Below, piece by piece: positions 22,149-30,940 of a stretch of 52,527 bases of DNA. The stretch spans positions 1-52,527 of the forward strand of contig NZ_BARF01000130.1 in the NCBI RefSeq assembly GCF_000367365.1, read 5' to 3'. Under the pieces are notes generated by a model. That model was given only the letters and a program-made list of their open reading frames with translations, did no database searches and was not told the DNA's origin. Source of the DNA: Streptomyces prunicolor NBRC 13075. Lineage in GTDB: Bacteria > Actinomycetota > Actinomycetes > Streptomycetales > Streptomycetaceae. Position 1 is the stretch's first letter. Every line of letters begins with the position of its first letter. A program made the position numbers and the translations under genes.

Positions 22149-24074
22149 CTAACGGAGGCCCGTGATCGTCCTGCCGTCGCCCAGCGTCCCCTTCAGCTCG
22201 GCCTGAACCCCCTGCTTGGTCTTCACGGCGAGCAGTGCACCCCGAGCCGAGCCACTGACCCCACCCGTCGCACTCACCGCCTCCGTACCCTTACTGCCCG
22301 CCGCCAACAGGAACCAGTGCCCCGCCGCCGACTTCCACAGCACCCCGGCCAGCACATGCGGATCACGCACCCCGCACGCCGCCACGCCCTGCGCCTTCGC
22401 GGCCACCGCGCCGTAGATCCCGCCCGGCGTACGGAACTGCGCCAGCACCCGCTCGCCGCCGCCCTGCCAGGTCTCCGCCCGCGTGCACACCCACTCCGCC
22501 GCGCCGCTCGCGTCGGGCAGCGGCTGCTGGGCGAACTGCCAGGCGTTCACGGACCGTACGCCGAGCGAGCGCATCGCGCCGAGGGAGCAGGCGAAGGGTG
22601 CCCACTCGTGCTGGGCCGCCGCGCCGGACACCTCGTGGGCCGAGCCGGGACGCCCGACGGTGAGGTGCGCCGGGACCAGTTCGCCGAGGTCGCTCATCAG
22701 GCGGGTGCCGGTGTCGTCGGTCAGCTGGAGCACGTTCCACGACGTGCACGCGCCGGTCGCCTGCGCGGGGCTGGCCAGCGGCGAGGTGATCCCGTCGGTG
22801 AGGGTCATGGGCAGCGCGCCGGCGTTCGGCTTCTGCAAGTCGCGCTCGGCCGCCTTCTTCACCCAAGGGGCCGCCAGATAGCGGACGTTGCCGTCGGCCC
22901 GGTCCAGCACCACCGCGTTCGCCTCGGACCCGGTCGCCCCGTCGACCCGCGCGAAGTCCAGCGCGGCGCCCTTCGTGCCGTCCTTCGGTTCGGCGTAACG
23001 GGCGATGCGCAGACCGTCGTAGAGGATCACCACGCGCGCGTTGTCGACCGTGCCGGCGTAGAGGAGCTGGGGCGGGCCGGCGGGGCCGCCGGAGGGGGTG
23101 CCGGGGGTGGCCGAGACCTGGACGGACTCGCCGGGGCGGGCCCAGACGGCGAGGGCGCGGCGCAGCAGGGCGGTGTCCTTCGTGAGGTCGCCGCGGGCGG
23201 GCCAGACGGAGAAGTCCTTGCGCGCGGACACCGTCCACGCGGTGGGCGCGATCCTCGTCAACTTGCCTGGATCCAGGGCGGCTTGGGACGCCGGGTTCTG
23301 CGCGTACGCGGGTGCGGCGGCACCGTCGGGGCCCCAGCCGCCGCCGGGCATCGCGAGCAGCGCGCCGCACACCGCGACGGCCGCCGCGGCGGCGAGCGCG
23401 GCCTTGCCGTGCTGGCGGCGGCGCATCAGGTCGGTGGGCCGCGCGTGCAGCGAACAGGGGTCGAACTCGGGGGAGTTGAGGAGTTCGTACTGCGCGGGCG
23501 CCTCGTCGGCCTCGCTCAGCGCCTCGTCCGTCTCCTCCGCGTCTACGCCGGCCGCCGCGAGCACCCTGCGTACGTCGCCGTCGGGCAGCTTCTCCAGGCC
23601 GCGCAGCACGTACACCGCGCGGGCAGGGCCTGACAGAGCCGACAGCCGCTGGTCCAGGGCGAGTTCGTCGGCGCCGCCCGAGCGCGGGAAGAGCCGTAGA
23701 CCCCGCACCTGGGGGAGCAGCGGCGGGAGTTGGGAGCGCTTGGGCCACGCGCGGAACGACAGCGGGAGGCCCGCCTCCAGCGCCGTACGGACGACGTTGA
23801 GGCGGACGAAGGCGTAGCCGGGGTCGACGTCGCGGCCGGTCGACTGGGCCGGGATCACCGACGCGGACGCGCGGCCTCTGGGCAGGGCGCGTTGGACGAG
23901 GGCGTGCGCGGTCAGGACGCGCCGGTTGCGGCCGAGGCTCGGGGGGAGGACCAGATAGGCGAGCCGGACGAGCCGTGGATAGTGCTCGACGAGCGCGGCC
24001 TCGGCCTGTTCGACATCGACGACCGGGTCGGTGGGTGAAGCTGCGGGGCGCTTGGCGACATCCTGTGACTGCAC
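22149..24074 (-). CDS. Sigma-factor-like membrane protein with extracytoplasmic domain
   Basis: About 641 residues from GTG 24074 (a TTG at 24083 is also open; neither has a good site). Residues 25-70 resemble ECF sigma region 2 (HYPRLVRLAYLVLP...ALVQRAL). Residues 165-200 resemble region 4 (LSALSGPARAVYVLRGLEKLPDGDVRRVL). A single transmembrane segment follows near 240 (AALAAAAAVAVCGALLAMPGG), then about 380 extracytoplasmic residues with several Cys and beta-rich segments but no recognised domain. The sigma-like portions are weak: conserved aromatic promoter-melting residues are not clear, so DNA binding may be lost. A sigma-derived sensor or a membrane-tethered sigma factor are both possible. 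Confidence 0.7.
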   Translation of the reverse strand: MQSQDVAKRPAASPTDPVVDVEQAEAALVEHYPRLVRLAYLVLPPSLGRNRRVLTAHALVQRALPRGRASASVIPAQSTGRDVDPGYAFVRLNVVRTALEAGLPLSFRAWPKRSQLPPLLPQVRGLRLFPRSGGADELALDQRLSALSGPARAVYVLRGLEKLPDGDVRRVLAAAGVDAEETDEALSEADEAPAQYELLNSPEFDPCSLHARPTDLMRRRQHGKAALAAAAAVAVCGALLAMPGGGWGPDGAAAPAYAQNPASQAALDPGKLTRIAPTAWTVSARKDFSVWPARGDLTKDTALLRRALAVWARPGESVQVSATPGTPSGGPAGPPQLLYAGTVDNARVVILYDGLRIARYAEPKDGTKGAALDFARVDGATGSEANAVVLDRADGNVRYLAAPWVKKAAERDLQKPNAGALPMTLTDGITSPLASPAQATGACTSWNVLQLTDDTGTRLMSDLGELVPAHLTVGRPGSAHEVSGAAAQHEWAPFACSLGAMRSLGVRSVNAWQFAQQPLPDASGAAEWVCTRAETWQGGGERVLAQFRTPGGIYGAVAAKAQGVAACGVRDPHVLAGVLWKSAAGHWFLLAAGSKGTEAVSATGGVSGSARGALLAVKTKQGVQAELKGTLGDGRTITGLR

Positions 24075-24135
24075 GTTCAGCAAAACGAGCGAATGGTGAG
24101 TTGGTCACCGCCGCCCGGGGGACTCGGCGCTCCGG

Positions 24136-24660
24136 TCAGTCCTCGGGCTCGACCAGCGCCCGCGCGTAGTTCGCCATCGACCGCTGGTAGCGCGGCAGAT
24201 GGGGTGCCAGCGCGCCCAGCACGAGGGACAGGCCCTCGCGGTCGCGGCCCAGGCTGGACAGACACAGGGCGAGGCACGCGCGGACCGCGTCGTCCAACTC
24301 GTCCGAGGGCCCGTCGAGTTCGGGCGTGAGCAGCTTGACGCCCTCCTCCGCCTGCCCGATGTTCCGCAGCGAACTGGAGAGTTGGATCTTCGCCCGGCGC
24401 CCCTTGTAGCCGTCCAGCCCGCGCGCGAGCGCCTCCCGGTACAGCGGAACGGCCTGGTCCGAGTGCCCCGTCGAGTCCCAGGCGCAGGCCTGCTCGAAGG
24501 GCCCCAGCGGGCTGCCGTCCGGGAGTTCGGCGACGAGCGCGTCGATCACGGCCCGGAAGTCGGCCGCGCGCTCTTCCGGATAGTCGTCGAAGGTCGCCCA
24601 GGCGGCGGCCACACGGTCTTCCCAGCCCTGATCCACGCCTTGATCCACATCTCGGTCCAT
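24136..24660 (-). CDS. TPR-domain protein
   Basis: 174 residues from ATG 24660, preceded by AGGTGA. Almost wholly alpha-helical with tandem TPR-like units (LGPFEQACAWDSTGHSDQAVPLYREAL, IQLSSSLRNIGQAEEGVKLL, ACLALCLSSLGRDREGLSLVLGAL), like the TPR_5 family common in actinobacteria. It is probably a protein-protein adaptor in the cytoplasm. The membrane sigma-like gene starts 61 bp downstream and could share the transcript. Confidence 0.82.
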   Translation of the reverse strand: MDRDVDQGVDQGWEDRVAAAWATFDDYPEERAADFRAVIDALVAELPDGSPLGPFEQACAWDSTGHSDQAVPLYREALARGLDGYKGRRAKIQLSSSLRNIGQAEEGVKLLTPELDGPSDELDDAVRACLALCLSSLGRDREGLSLVLGALAPHLPRYQRSMANYARALVEPED

Positions 24661-24802
24661 GGGCGTCACCTTTGCACACGTGTGCAGCCGGTGACCATGG
24701 ATTTGAGCGCGGGGCCCTTTCGGGCCGTATCGGATAGGACGGCCCCTCGTCGGGGTGCGCCGCGGCATGCTTTTGTTGACCGGACGACCGGAGGAACGAC
24801 AG

Positions 24803-25204
24803 ATGAGGTTGACCCGACCGATGCTCGCGGTGGCCGGCGCCGCGGCGGCGCTGGCGCTGGCGGGCTGTGGCGCCGACACCAAGGCCGCGACCGTTCCCAC
24901 GGAGGCCAGTGGCAGCCTGGAGAGCCTGGCGGCCAAGGTGAAGTGCACGCCCGACATCCAGACCGACGCCGACGAACTCCGCCAGGCCATCTGCAAGATG
25001 AGCTACGGCAAGTTCGTCCTCGCGACCTTCGCCACCGACCGCGGCCAGCGCGAGTGGATCAACGACGCCAAGGACTACGGCGGTTTCTACCTCGTCGGCC
25101 GCAAGTGGGTCGCCGTGGGCACCGACAAGATCGTCAAGAAGCTGCAGACCACGCTCGGCGGCAACGAGGAGATCGGCGTCGACCACTCGAAGCACACCAG
25201 CTGA
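24803..25204 (+). CDS. Small lipoprotein
   Basis: 133 residues from ATG 24803 after GGAGGAA; an upstream in-frame start would bury the signal. Lipobox LALAGC with acylated Cys22 marks it as an outer-leaflet lipoprotein. The mature part has two further cysteines (KCTPD, ICKMSYGK) probably forming a disulfide and no recognised domain. Divergent from the TPR gene; a large terminator follows. Confidence 0.85.
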   Translation: MRLTRPMLAVAGAAAALALAGCGADTKAATVPTEASGSLESLAAKVKCTPDIQTDADELRQAICKMSYGKFVLATFATDRGQREWINDAKDYGGFYLVGRKWVAVGTDKIVKKLQTTLGGNEEIGVDHSKHTS

Positions 25205-25235
25205 ACTCCTCGTAGAAAAAATCCCCTTGGGGGCA

Positions 25236-25277
25236 CACGAAAGCGGGCGGTGGGAGAACCCACCGCCCGCTTTCGTG
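25236..25277. terminator. Perfect 19-bp bidirectional terminator
   Basis: Arms 25236-25254 and 25259-25277 are exact reverse complements with an AGAA loop. The stem begins CACGAAAGCGGG. It lies between the convergent lipoprotein and DUF1996 genes. Confidence 0.9.
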
Positions 25278-25304
25278 CTACCGGGTCCTACCGGCTAACT
25301 GCAC

Positions 25305-26855
25305 TCACTGGCACTTCTTGCCGGAGTTGACGCAGTTGGCGATCGTCGCCGCCAGGTTGTTCTTGGTGACGCTGATGAAGTCGTCGTGGTCGGTCGACGC
25401 CTTGTGCAGCTGCTCCGGGAAACCGTCCACCGCGTAGGCGTTCTTCACGGTGCCGTCCGCCTCCAGGGTGGGGGGCGTGATCTTGTAGACCAGGCTCATC
25501 GTCAGCTGCGGGATGGCCTTGAAGCCGTTCCCGCAGACACCGCTCGCCGGGTCCGCGAAGGCCACGTGCGTACGGTGGTTGGCGCTGTCGACGTTCACGC
25601 CGTCCCAGCAGCTCTGGAACGCGAAGAGGCGGACCACGTTGCTGCCCTGCGGGCAGATCGGGTACTGCTCCGTCAGCTGGACCTTGTCCTCGAAGCCGGT
25701 GCAGCTCCAGTGCGCGTTGGCGTTCGCCAGACCGTTGGTGAGCGTCTTGGCGTCACCGGTGATGATGCGCAGGAACTGCGGCATCGCGACGACCTTGCTG
25801 GCCGGCGAGCCGACGTACTTGATCGAGGCCGACTGCGCGGTCAGGATCTTGCCGACGTTGCCTTCCTTGCCACCGCCGTCCGCGTTCGCGTCGAACTCCT
25901 GCGAGCCGTCCTGCACACGGACGACCGGCCAGTAGTACGCCGAGAGGTCACTCTGGTTCTGGCAGCTGGAGGGGGCGGCCAGCAGTGAGTCGTTCGTGGA
26001 GAGCGCGTTGACCTTCTGGTTGCCGACGTAGTCGTGCTCGTGGTGCGCGCCGTTGGTCACGCCGGGCGCCACGATGACGTTGTCGGTGTTGTGGTTCTTG
26101 TTCGCGTTGACACCGCACTTGGTGGTGAACGAACCGGTCGAAGCCTGGCCGCTGTTCTGCGGCTTCGCCAGTACGTTGTTCGCCACCTTCGTGATGTCCA
26201 CGAAGTCGGCCGCCACCGGGCCGTTGCCGGCCTGGCCGCCGTTGTTGGCGGGGGGCGCCGCGGAGGCACTGGCGCTCGCGCTCGCACTCGGCGCGGCGGT
26301 GTTCTGCCCGCCGCCGTTGTTCTTGCCGCCGCCCTTGCCCCGACCGCCGCCACGACCTGCCGTGGTGGTGTTGGTGGCGTTCTGGGTGGTGCAGGCGGCG
26401 AGCTGCTTCAGCGCGGTCGCGTTGACGGTGCCGCCGACCCGCTGGATGTCGATGCGAATGCGGTCGATCGTCGCGGCCCGCTTCTCCTTGAGGGGGCCGA
26501 CGATCGCGTTCTGCACGAAGCTCGCGTCATTCGCCTGGGCCTGACGCGTCGAGGCGAGCCGGGCGTAGGCCTCGGTGATCTGCTTGTCCAGGTTCGCCAG
26601 CTCGGTGGCGACACCCTGACGAGCCTTCTGAGGCACGCTCGTCAGCTGCTGGCCGACGTCCGGGCAGGCGATCGTCGCGACTTGCGCCGCGGCGGCCGCG
26701 GCCTTGGTCTGGTTCTGCCCCGACGAGTTGGACTCGTGCGCCGAAGCGTTCATCTGTGCCCAGAGCAGCCCGCCCCCACCGAGCGCTAGGGCAGCCGATG
26801 CGGCAATGGCCTTGGTGGCCAGCGGCGTACGGCGTTTACGATCATTGCGTCCCAT
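25305..26855 (-). CDS. Secreted DUF1996-domain protein
   Basis: 516 residues from ATG 26855 with GAGGAG upstream. Signal peptide (KAIAASAALALGGGGLLWAQ, cut near ASA-HE). Residues 55-150 form a helical, possibly coiled-coil N-terminal module (ELANLDKQITEAYARL...). A Gly/Asn/Ser/Ala-rich linker around 155-205 (GRGGGRGKGGGKN, ASASASASA) leads to the DUF1996 domain at 215-505 with its conserved HxHxYxGN-like stretch (HHEHDYVGN). DUF1996 proteins are secreted in actinobacteria and fungi; their function is unknown, with a polysaccharide role often supposed. The N-terminal module resembles that of the secreted protein at 33873. Confidence 0.9.
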   Translation of the reverse strand: MGRNDRKRRTPLATKAIAASAALALGGGGLLWAQMNASAHESNSSGQNQTKAAAAAAQVATIACPDVGQQLTSVPQKARQGVATELANLDKQITEAYARLASTRQAQANDASFVQNAIVGPLKEKRAATIDRIRIDIQRVGGTVNATALKQLAACTTQNATNTTTAGRGGGRGKGGGKNNGGGQNTAAPSASASASASAAPPANNGGQAGNGPVAADFVDITKVANNVLAKPQNSGQASTGSFTTKCGVNANKNHNTDNVIVAPGVTNGAHHEHDYVGNQKVNALSTNDSLLAAPSSCQNQSDLSAYYWPVVRVQDGSQEFDANADGGGKEGNVGKILTAQSASIKYVGSPASKVVAMPQFLRIITGDAKTLTNGLANANAHWSCTGFEDKVQLTEQYPICPQGSNVVRLFAFQSCWDGVNVDSANHRTHVAFADPASGVCGNGFKAIPQLTMSLVYKITPPTLEADGTVKNAYAVDGFPEQLHKASTDHDDFISVTKNNLAATIANCVNSGKKCQ

Positions 26856-27038
26856 GGAACTCCTCTGACTTCCTTGCGGGGCAGCGAGGCGCCCGACAGG
26901 AGTGAAGCGGCGCCCTTTGATACGCAGGAGGTCCCAGGAGTGTTCAGCCGTCTCAGAAACTGATGAGAGATTCCTGGGTAAGTCCCCTCCCAACTGCCCT
27001 TTAAACACCAGCAGTTGTGATCGACTCACAGGTAGTGC

Positions 27039-27692
27039 TCAGCGTCCCTGGTCCAAATAGGCCAATACCGCCAGCACGCGGCGATTGTCATCGTTCGAGA
27101 CTTCCAGCCCCAGTTTGGCGAAAATATTGGACGTGTGCTTCCCGATCGCCCGTTCCGTGACGACGAGTTGCCCCGCGATCGCCGCGTTCGACCGCCCCTG
27201 CGCCATCAGCTCCAGCACCTCGACCTCCCGCGGCGTCAACCGCCCCAGCGGCCGGTCGTCGGCGGCCCGCCGCGCCAGCAACTGCTGGATGACCTGCGGA
27301 TCCATCACCGTCCCACCCCCTGCCACCCTCCGCACGGCATCCACGAACTGCTCCGCGTCGAACACCCGGTCCTTCAGCAGGTAACCCACCCCACCGGTCC
27401 CGTCGGCGAGCAACTCCCGCGCGTACAACTGCTCCACGTGCTGCGACAGCACGAGCACCGGCATCCCGGGCCGCTCCCGTCGCGCCCGCAACGCGCACTG
27501 CAGCCCCTCATCGGTGTGCGTGGGCGGCAGCCGTACGTCGACCACGGCGACGTCGGGCGCCAACTCGGCCAGCGCCTTGGTGAGTTCGGGCCCGCTCTCC
27601 ACCGCCGCCACGATCTCGAAGTCGTAGGCCTCCAACAGCCGCACCAGCCCGTCCCGCAGCAGGAACAGGTCTTCGGCTAGGACAACACGCAC
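27039..27692 (-). CDS. NarL/FixJ-type response regulator
   Basis: 217 residues from GTG 27692 (GGAG upstream). Receiver with acidic pocket E7/D8, phospho-acceptor in VAVVDVRLPP and Lys in YLLKDRV; all switch residues present. The LuxR-type HTH is at 150-205 (LTPREVEVLELMAQGRSNAAIAGQLVVTERAIGKHTSNIFAKLGL). Its start overlaps the sensor kinase gene by 16 bp, so the pair is translationally coupled and cognate. Targets unknown. The gene ends 183 bp from the DUF1996 gene start, a possible target. Confidence 0.94.
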   Translation of the reverse strand: MRVVLAEDLFLLRDGLVRLLEAYDFEIVAAVESGPELTKALAELAPDVAVVDVRLPPTHTDEGLQCALRARRERPGMPVLVLSQHVEQLYARELLADGTGGVGYLLKDRVFDAEQFVDAVRRVAGGGTVMDPQVIQQLLARRAADDRPLGRLTPREVEVLELMAQGRSNAAIAGQLVVTERAIGKHTSNIFAKLGLEVSNDDNRRVLAVLAYLDQGR

Positions 27693-28939
27693 GGAATCTC
27701 CATGGTCACCATGGTGGGACCGCCCGCGGGACTGCTGACGGCCAGGACGCCGTCGAATGTACCGAGCCGCCGCTCGACCCCGGAGAGCCCCGACCCGCCC
27801 CCGACCACGGCACCACCCCGCCCGTTGTCGGTGACGGAGACCCTCAACGCCCCGTCCACATACCGCATATCGACCCAGATCCGATCGGCCCCGGAGTGCT
27901 TGACGGCATTGGTGAGCACCTCGCTGACGGCGAAATACGCGGCCGACTCGACCGGCGCGTCGGCCCGCCCACCCCCGAGCTCCGCACTCACCTCGGTCGG
28001 CACCGGCATCCGCAACGCCAACGCCCTTACGGCATCCCCGAGTCCACGCTCCGCCAGCACCGGAGGATGAATACCGCGCACGAGATCCCGCAGTTCGTCC
28101 AGGGCCTCGGCGGAGGACTGCCGGGCGCGGGCGAGCAGTTCCCGGGCCTTGGCAGGGTTCTTCTCCAACAGCGCCTCGATGGTCCCGAGATCCATCCCCA
28201 TGGCCACCAGCCGGGCCTGCGCCCCGTCATGCAGATCGCGCTCGATCCGCCGTAGCTCAGCGGCCGACCCGTCCACGGCATCCCGCCGTGTCTCGGTCAA
28301 CACCCGTACCCGCTCGGCGAGTTCACCCTGCCCCGGGGCAAGGAGGGAGCGCGTCAGCAGAAAGTGGACGCGGAGGAGGGCCGGGGTGAGGAAGTAGGAA
28401 GCGACGAGAATCCCGACGCCGAGCAGCCCCGCGAGCAGCGCACTGCCCTGCCCACTCACCGGCACGAACCCGTACCACCACCCGACATACGTCCCGTCCG
28501 TGAACACCCGCCACAACCCGAACGCCAACGCGAGCCCCTCCAGCGGATAGAACACCAGGGCCGCAGGCACCAGCGCGGTGACGAACCCGGCGACCATGTC
28601 GACGGGCAGCCACCGCAGATCCCGCCAGGTGGCGGGGTCACGGAGGAGGTGGAGGGTGCGTGTCCAGGGCCGCGCACCTGGCGGCACCGGCCGATAAGCC
28701 GGCGGAATCCGAACCCCGCACCACTGCGAGGCGAGCAGCCGCCGCCGATCCGCATGCGCCCGCACACCGGCCAGCACCCAGGGGGTGGTGATCAGCCCGA
28801 TGCCGAACGGGACAAGCACAAGGGACACGACGCTGAGGACGAAAAGGGTGAGCGACCCCCCTAGCGAGACGATCGCGAGGCCAAGCCCACGCACCCCGGC
28901 GACCAGGACAGTACGGGCCCGCTCACGGTTCGTTTCCAT
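27677..28939 (-). CDS. Sensor histidine kinase (HisKA_3 type)
   Basis: 420 residues from ATG 28939. Four or more transmembrane segments in the first 210 residues (GLGLAIVSLGGSLTLFVLSVVSLVLVPF; MVAGFVTALVPAALVFYPLEGLALAFGLW; SALLAGLLGVGILVASYF), an intramembrane-sensing design. HisKA_3 dimerisation region has RRIERDLHDGAQARL with the phospho-accepting His. The HATPase has an N-box ASN (TNAVKHS) and glycine loop DNGRGG...GGSGLSGVERRLG. It phosphorylates the overlapping LuxR-type regulator. An in-frame start at 29014 exists but adds a non-membrane Pro-rich tail; no strong ribosome binding site supports either. Confidence 0.92.
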   Translation of the reverse strand: METNRERARTVLVAGVRGLGLAIVSLGGSLTLFVLSVVSLVLVPFGIGLITTPWVLAGVRAHADRRRLLASQWCGVRIPPAYRPVPPGARPWTRTLHLLRDPATWRDLRWLPVDMVAGFVTALVPAALVFYPLEGLALAFGLWRVFTDGTYVGWWYGFVPVSGQGSALLAGLLGVGILVASYFLTPALLRVHFLLTRSLLAPGQGELAERVRVLTETRRDAVDGSAAELRRIERDLHDGAQARLVAMGMDLGTIEALLEKNPAKARELLARARQSSAEALDELRDLVRGIHPPVLAERGLGDAVRALALRMPVPTEVSAELGGGRADAPVESAAYFAVSEVLTNAVKHSGADRIWVDMRYVDGALRVSVTDNGRGGAVVGGGSGLSGVERRLGTFDGVLAVSSPAGGPTMVTMEIPCVLS

Positions 28940-29019
28940 ACGCCCAGTCTTACTGAGGGGCGAGCCAGGGTCACGGTGCTCAGGCCCCCATGAAGGGGGT
29001 GGTGCTATCCCCACCTGTC

Positions 29020-29072
29020 TTTAGGGGCGCGGGGAACTGCGCGACCAGCCCCCACGCACCCGCAGTCGAAAA
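29020..29072. repeat. Streptomyces dispersed intergenic repeat (GGGGCGCGGGGAACTGCGCG)
   Basis: The block from TTTAGGGGCGCGG through ACTGCGCGACC to CACCCGCAGTCG, followed by AAAAAC, matches from memory a sequence found in many copies between genes in Streptomyces. GCGC-N8-GCGC inside it can fold. A smaller CCCCC-ATGAA-GGGGG hairpin is next to it near 28986. It lies after the SDR gene stop and before the kinase start, and may act as a terminator. Confidence 0.6.
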
Positions 29073-29073
29073 A

Positions 29074-30066
29074 CTACGACCCCAACGGCACCCCCAACGC
29101 CTTCGCCTCCACAGCAGGGTCAAGCCCCACCTCCGCCCGCCCCGCATACTCCGGCACGCTCCGCAACCACTCCCACGTGTCAGCCACGGTCTCCTCGACG
29201 GACCGACACGTCAGCCCCGTACCCACCGCCCGAGAAACATCCGCACTGTGCAACGCGTCGTACCCCTCACTCCCCGGCGGCACCCACACCGGCAACTGAG
29301 TCCACGGCTCGATCCCCGCCCCGAGGACAACCTCCGGCGAGGTCCAACGCAACTCAGCCGCCCCACCAGCAACCCGCACACACGCGTCCAGCAGAGACCC
29401 CATCGACGCGTGCCCCTGCGGAGACATCAGGTTGTAAGGCCCACTGAGTCCCCGCTCAACCGCCCCGAGCAACCACTCCGCAAGATCCCGCACATCCACA
29501 TACTGAAGCGCCAGATCCCGAGGCCCAGGCGCCAGCACCGGCCCACCCCGAGCAACCCGCCCCAACCACCACGGCAACCGCCCGATGTTCTCGTACGGCC
29601 CGAGAATGAGCCCGGCCCGAGCGAACACCGACCGCTCCGCCCCGAACGCCCCCAGCGCGGCAAGCTCACCACCCCGCTTGTCCCGCACGTAGTCGGTCTT
29701 GCCGGCGTCGGGCGAGGCCCCCTCGACGAGCGGCGCGTCTTCGCCGTACCCCGAGGGCGGAGCCCACGCGTACACCGAGCAGCTCGACACATACACGTAC
29801 CGGCCCACCCGGTCGGCGAGCAGCCGCGCCGCGTCGTCGACCGCGCGCGGCGCCGCCGACCAGGTGTCGATCACGGCATCCCACTCGCCGGAGGCCAGCG
29901 CGGCGAGCCCACCGGGCGCGGTACGGTCACCCCGCAACGCCCGTACCCCGGCCGGGGGTTGATGGCGGCCCCGGTTGAGGACGGTCACCTCCCAGCCCCG
30001 GCCGAGGGCGGCCTCCACGACGGCCCGTCCCGCGAACTCAGTACCACCCAGCACCAGAAGTCTCAT
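29074..30066 (-). CDS. Atypical SDR / NAD-dependent epimerase-like protein
   Basis: 330 residues from ATG 30066. N-terminal nucleotide-binding motif LVLGGTEFAGRAV and active-site pair Y-x3-K in TDYVRDKRGGE, with Ser in VYVSSCSVYAW. This matches extended/atypical short-chain dehydrogenases of the NAD-dependent epimerase family, acting on sugar nucleotides or serving as NAD(P)-binding regulators. The substrate is not predictable. A GlnRII-like gene lies upstream with a 83-bp gap and the same orientation. Confidence 0.88.
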   Translation of the reverse strand: MRLLVLGGTEFAGRAVVEAALGRGWEVTVLNRGRHQPPAGVRALRGDRTAPGGLAALASGEWDAVIDTWSAAPRAVDDAARLLADRVGRYVYVSSCSVYAWAPPSGYGEDAPLVEGASPDAGKTDYVRDKRGGELAALGAFGAERSVFARAGLILGPYENIGRLPWWLGRVARGGPVLAPGPRDLALQYVDVRDLAEWLLGAVERGLSGPYNLMSPQGHASMGSLLDACVRVAGGAAELRWTSPEVVLGAGIEPWTQLPVWVPPGSEGYDALHSADVSRAVGTGLTCRSVEETVADTWEWLRSVPEYAGRAEVGLDPAVEAKALGVPLGS

Positions 30067-30149
30067 ACCGACGACTCTGCCCGCGCGGCCCACGGAACGG
30101 AACGCCGATCTGCCATCAGCAGATCACCGGACCGCCGAACCGTCGATGA

Positions 30150-30734
30150 TCAACGGGCGGTCGGCGGCGTGTACTTGTACCCGACCCGCCGCACCGTCTG
30201 GATCGCCTTGCGGTGCTCGACGCCGAGCTTGCGGCGCAGCCGGGCGATGTGGACGTCGACGGTACGGCCGTCGCCCACATGCCCGTAGCCCCACACCGTG
30301 GTGACCAACTGGTCGCGCGTGTGCACCCGGTTGGGGTGCGCGACGAGATGGGCGAGGAGCTCGAACTCCAGGTACGTCAGGTCGAGTTCCGCGCCGTTCA
30401 GCTGGGCGGTGCGCTGCACGGTGTCGATACGGACGAGCGGTTCGGCGTCGGCGGTGATGTCGGGCAGGACGTCGGGGTGGCCGGTCCGGACGAGGTGCGG
30501 GCTGTCGGCCGGGATGAGGACGAGGTACCCGACCATCGGCGGCTGCCCCGGCAGCGTGGGCAGTGTGTGCGCGGGCGCGGGCAGCCAGGTGGCGCCCGGC
30601 GGCAGGAACTCCGCCACGTCGATCACCTCGTCCCGGTCCACGGCACGCAGATGATGCCGTGGAGCGGTCGGCACGGGGGTGTCGAGCGGAGCGGGGGAGG
30701 AGGGAAGAGCGGGGAGGGAACGGATGATCGCCAT
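30150..30734 (-). CDS. glnRII: OmpR-type winged-helix regulator, GlnRII-like
   Basis: 194 residues. The C-terminal 95 residues form an OmpR/PhoB winged helix (LDLTYLEFELLAHLVAHPNRVHTRDQLVTTVWGYGHVG...TVDVHIARLRRKLG..TVRRVGYKYTPP), close to GlnR's. The N-terminal half is Pro-rich and lacks the receiver's acidic pocket, phospho-acceptor Asp and Lys, so it cannot be a normal phospho-switch. Position near glnII matches S. coelicolor glnRII (SCO2213, from memory), a protein reported to bind glnA, glnII and amtB promoters. The symbol rests on that synteny and domain similarity. A candidate leader peptide lies upstream. Confidence 0.75.
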   Translation of the reverse strand: MAIIRSLPALPSSPAPLDTPVPTAPRHHLRAVDRDEVIDVAEFLPPGATWLPAPAHTLPTLPGQPPMVGYLVLIPADSPHLVRTGHPDVLPDITADAEPLVRIDTVQRTAQLNGAELDLTYLEFELLAHLVAHPNRVHTRDQLVTTVWGYGHVGDGRTVDVHIARLRRKLGVEHRKAIQTVRRVGYKYTPPTAR

Positions 30735-30817
30735 GAGAGGTCAGCTCTTTCGCGCGAGAGGTTCGTCGAGGGACGTACGTCGAGTCGCGCGGGCCAAAGG
30801 CCGAAGGTGTTACGGCT

Positions 30818-30940
30818 TTAGAGGGCCGGCGCGTTCATCGCGCGACAACACACCCGGTCGAAGTCATGATGCTGACGGGAAGGCCAGAAGGGCTCCAGGT
30901 CACGGCGACCCGTCGCGCTGCACTTCTGGTAGTTGCCCAT
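30818..30940 (-). CDS. Candidate 40-residue Cys-Cys leader peptide before glnRII
   Basis: ORF from ATG 30940 to TAA 30818, ending 84 bp before the glnRII start. Its C-terminal part reads SRQHHDFDRVCCRAMN, like the H-x-D-x2-R-V...CR signature of Streptomyces leader peptides annotated upstream of sulfur-metabolism genes. Paired cysteines could sense charged Cys-tRNA by ribosome stalling. Between the ORF and glnRII there is a GACGTACGTC palindrome (30772-30781) and a small GGCC-TTT-GGCC stem. No good ribosome binding site precedes the ATG, so this may be leaderless. An overlapping 37-residue ORF in another frame competes. Confidence 0.4.
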   Translation of the reverse strand: MGNYQKCSATGRRDLEPFWPSRQHHDFDRVCCRAMNAPAL

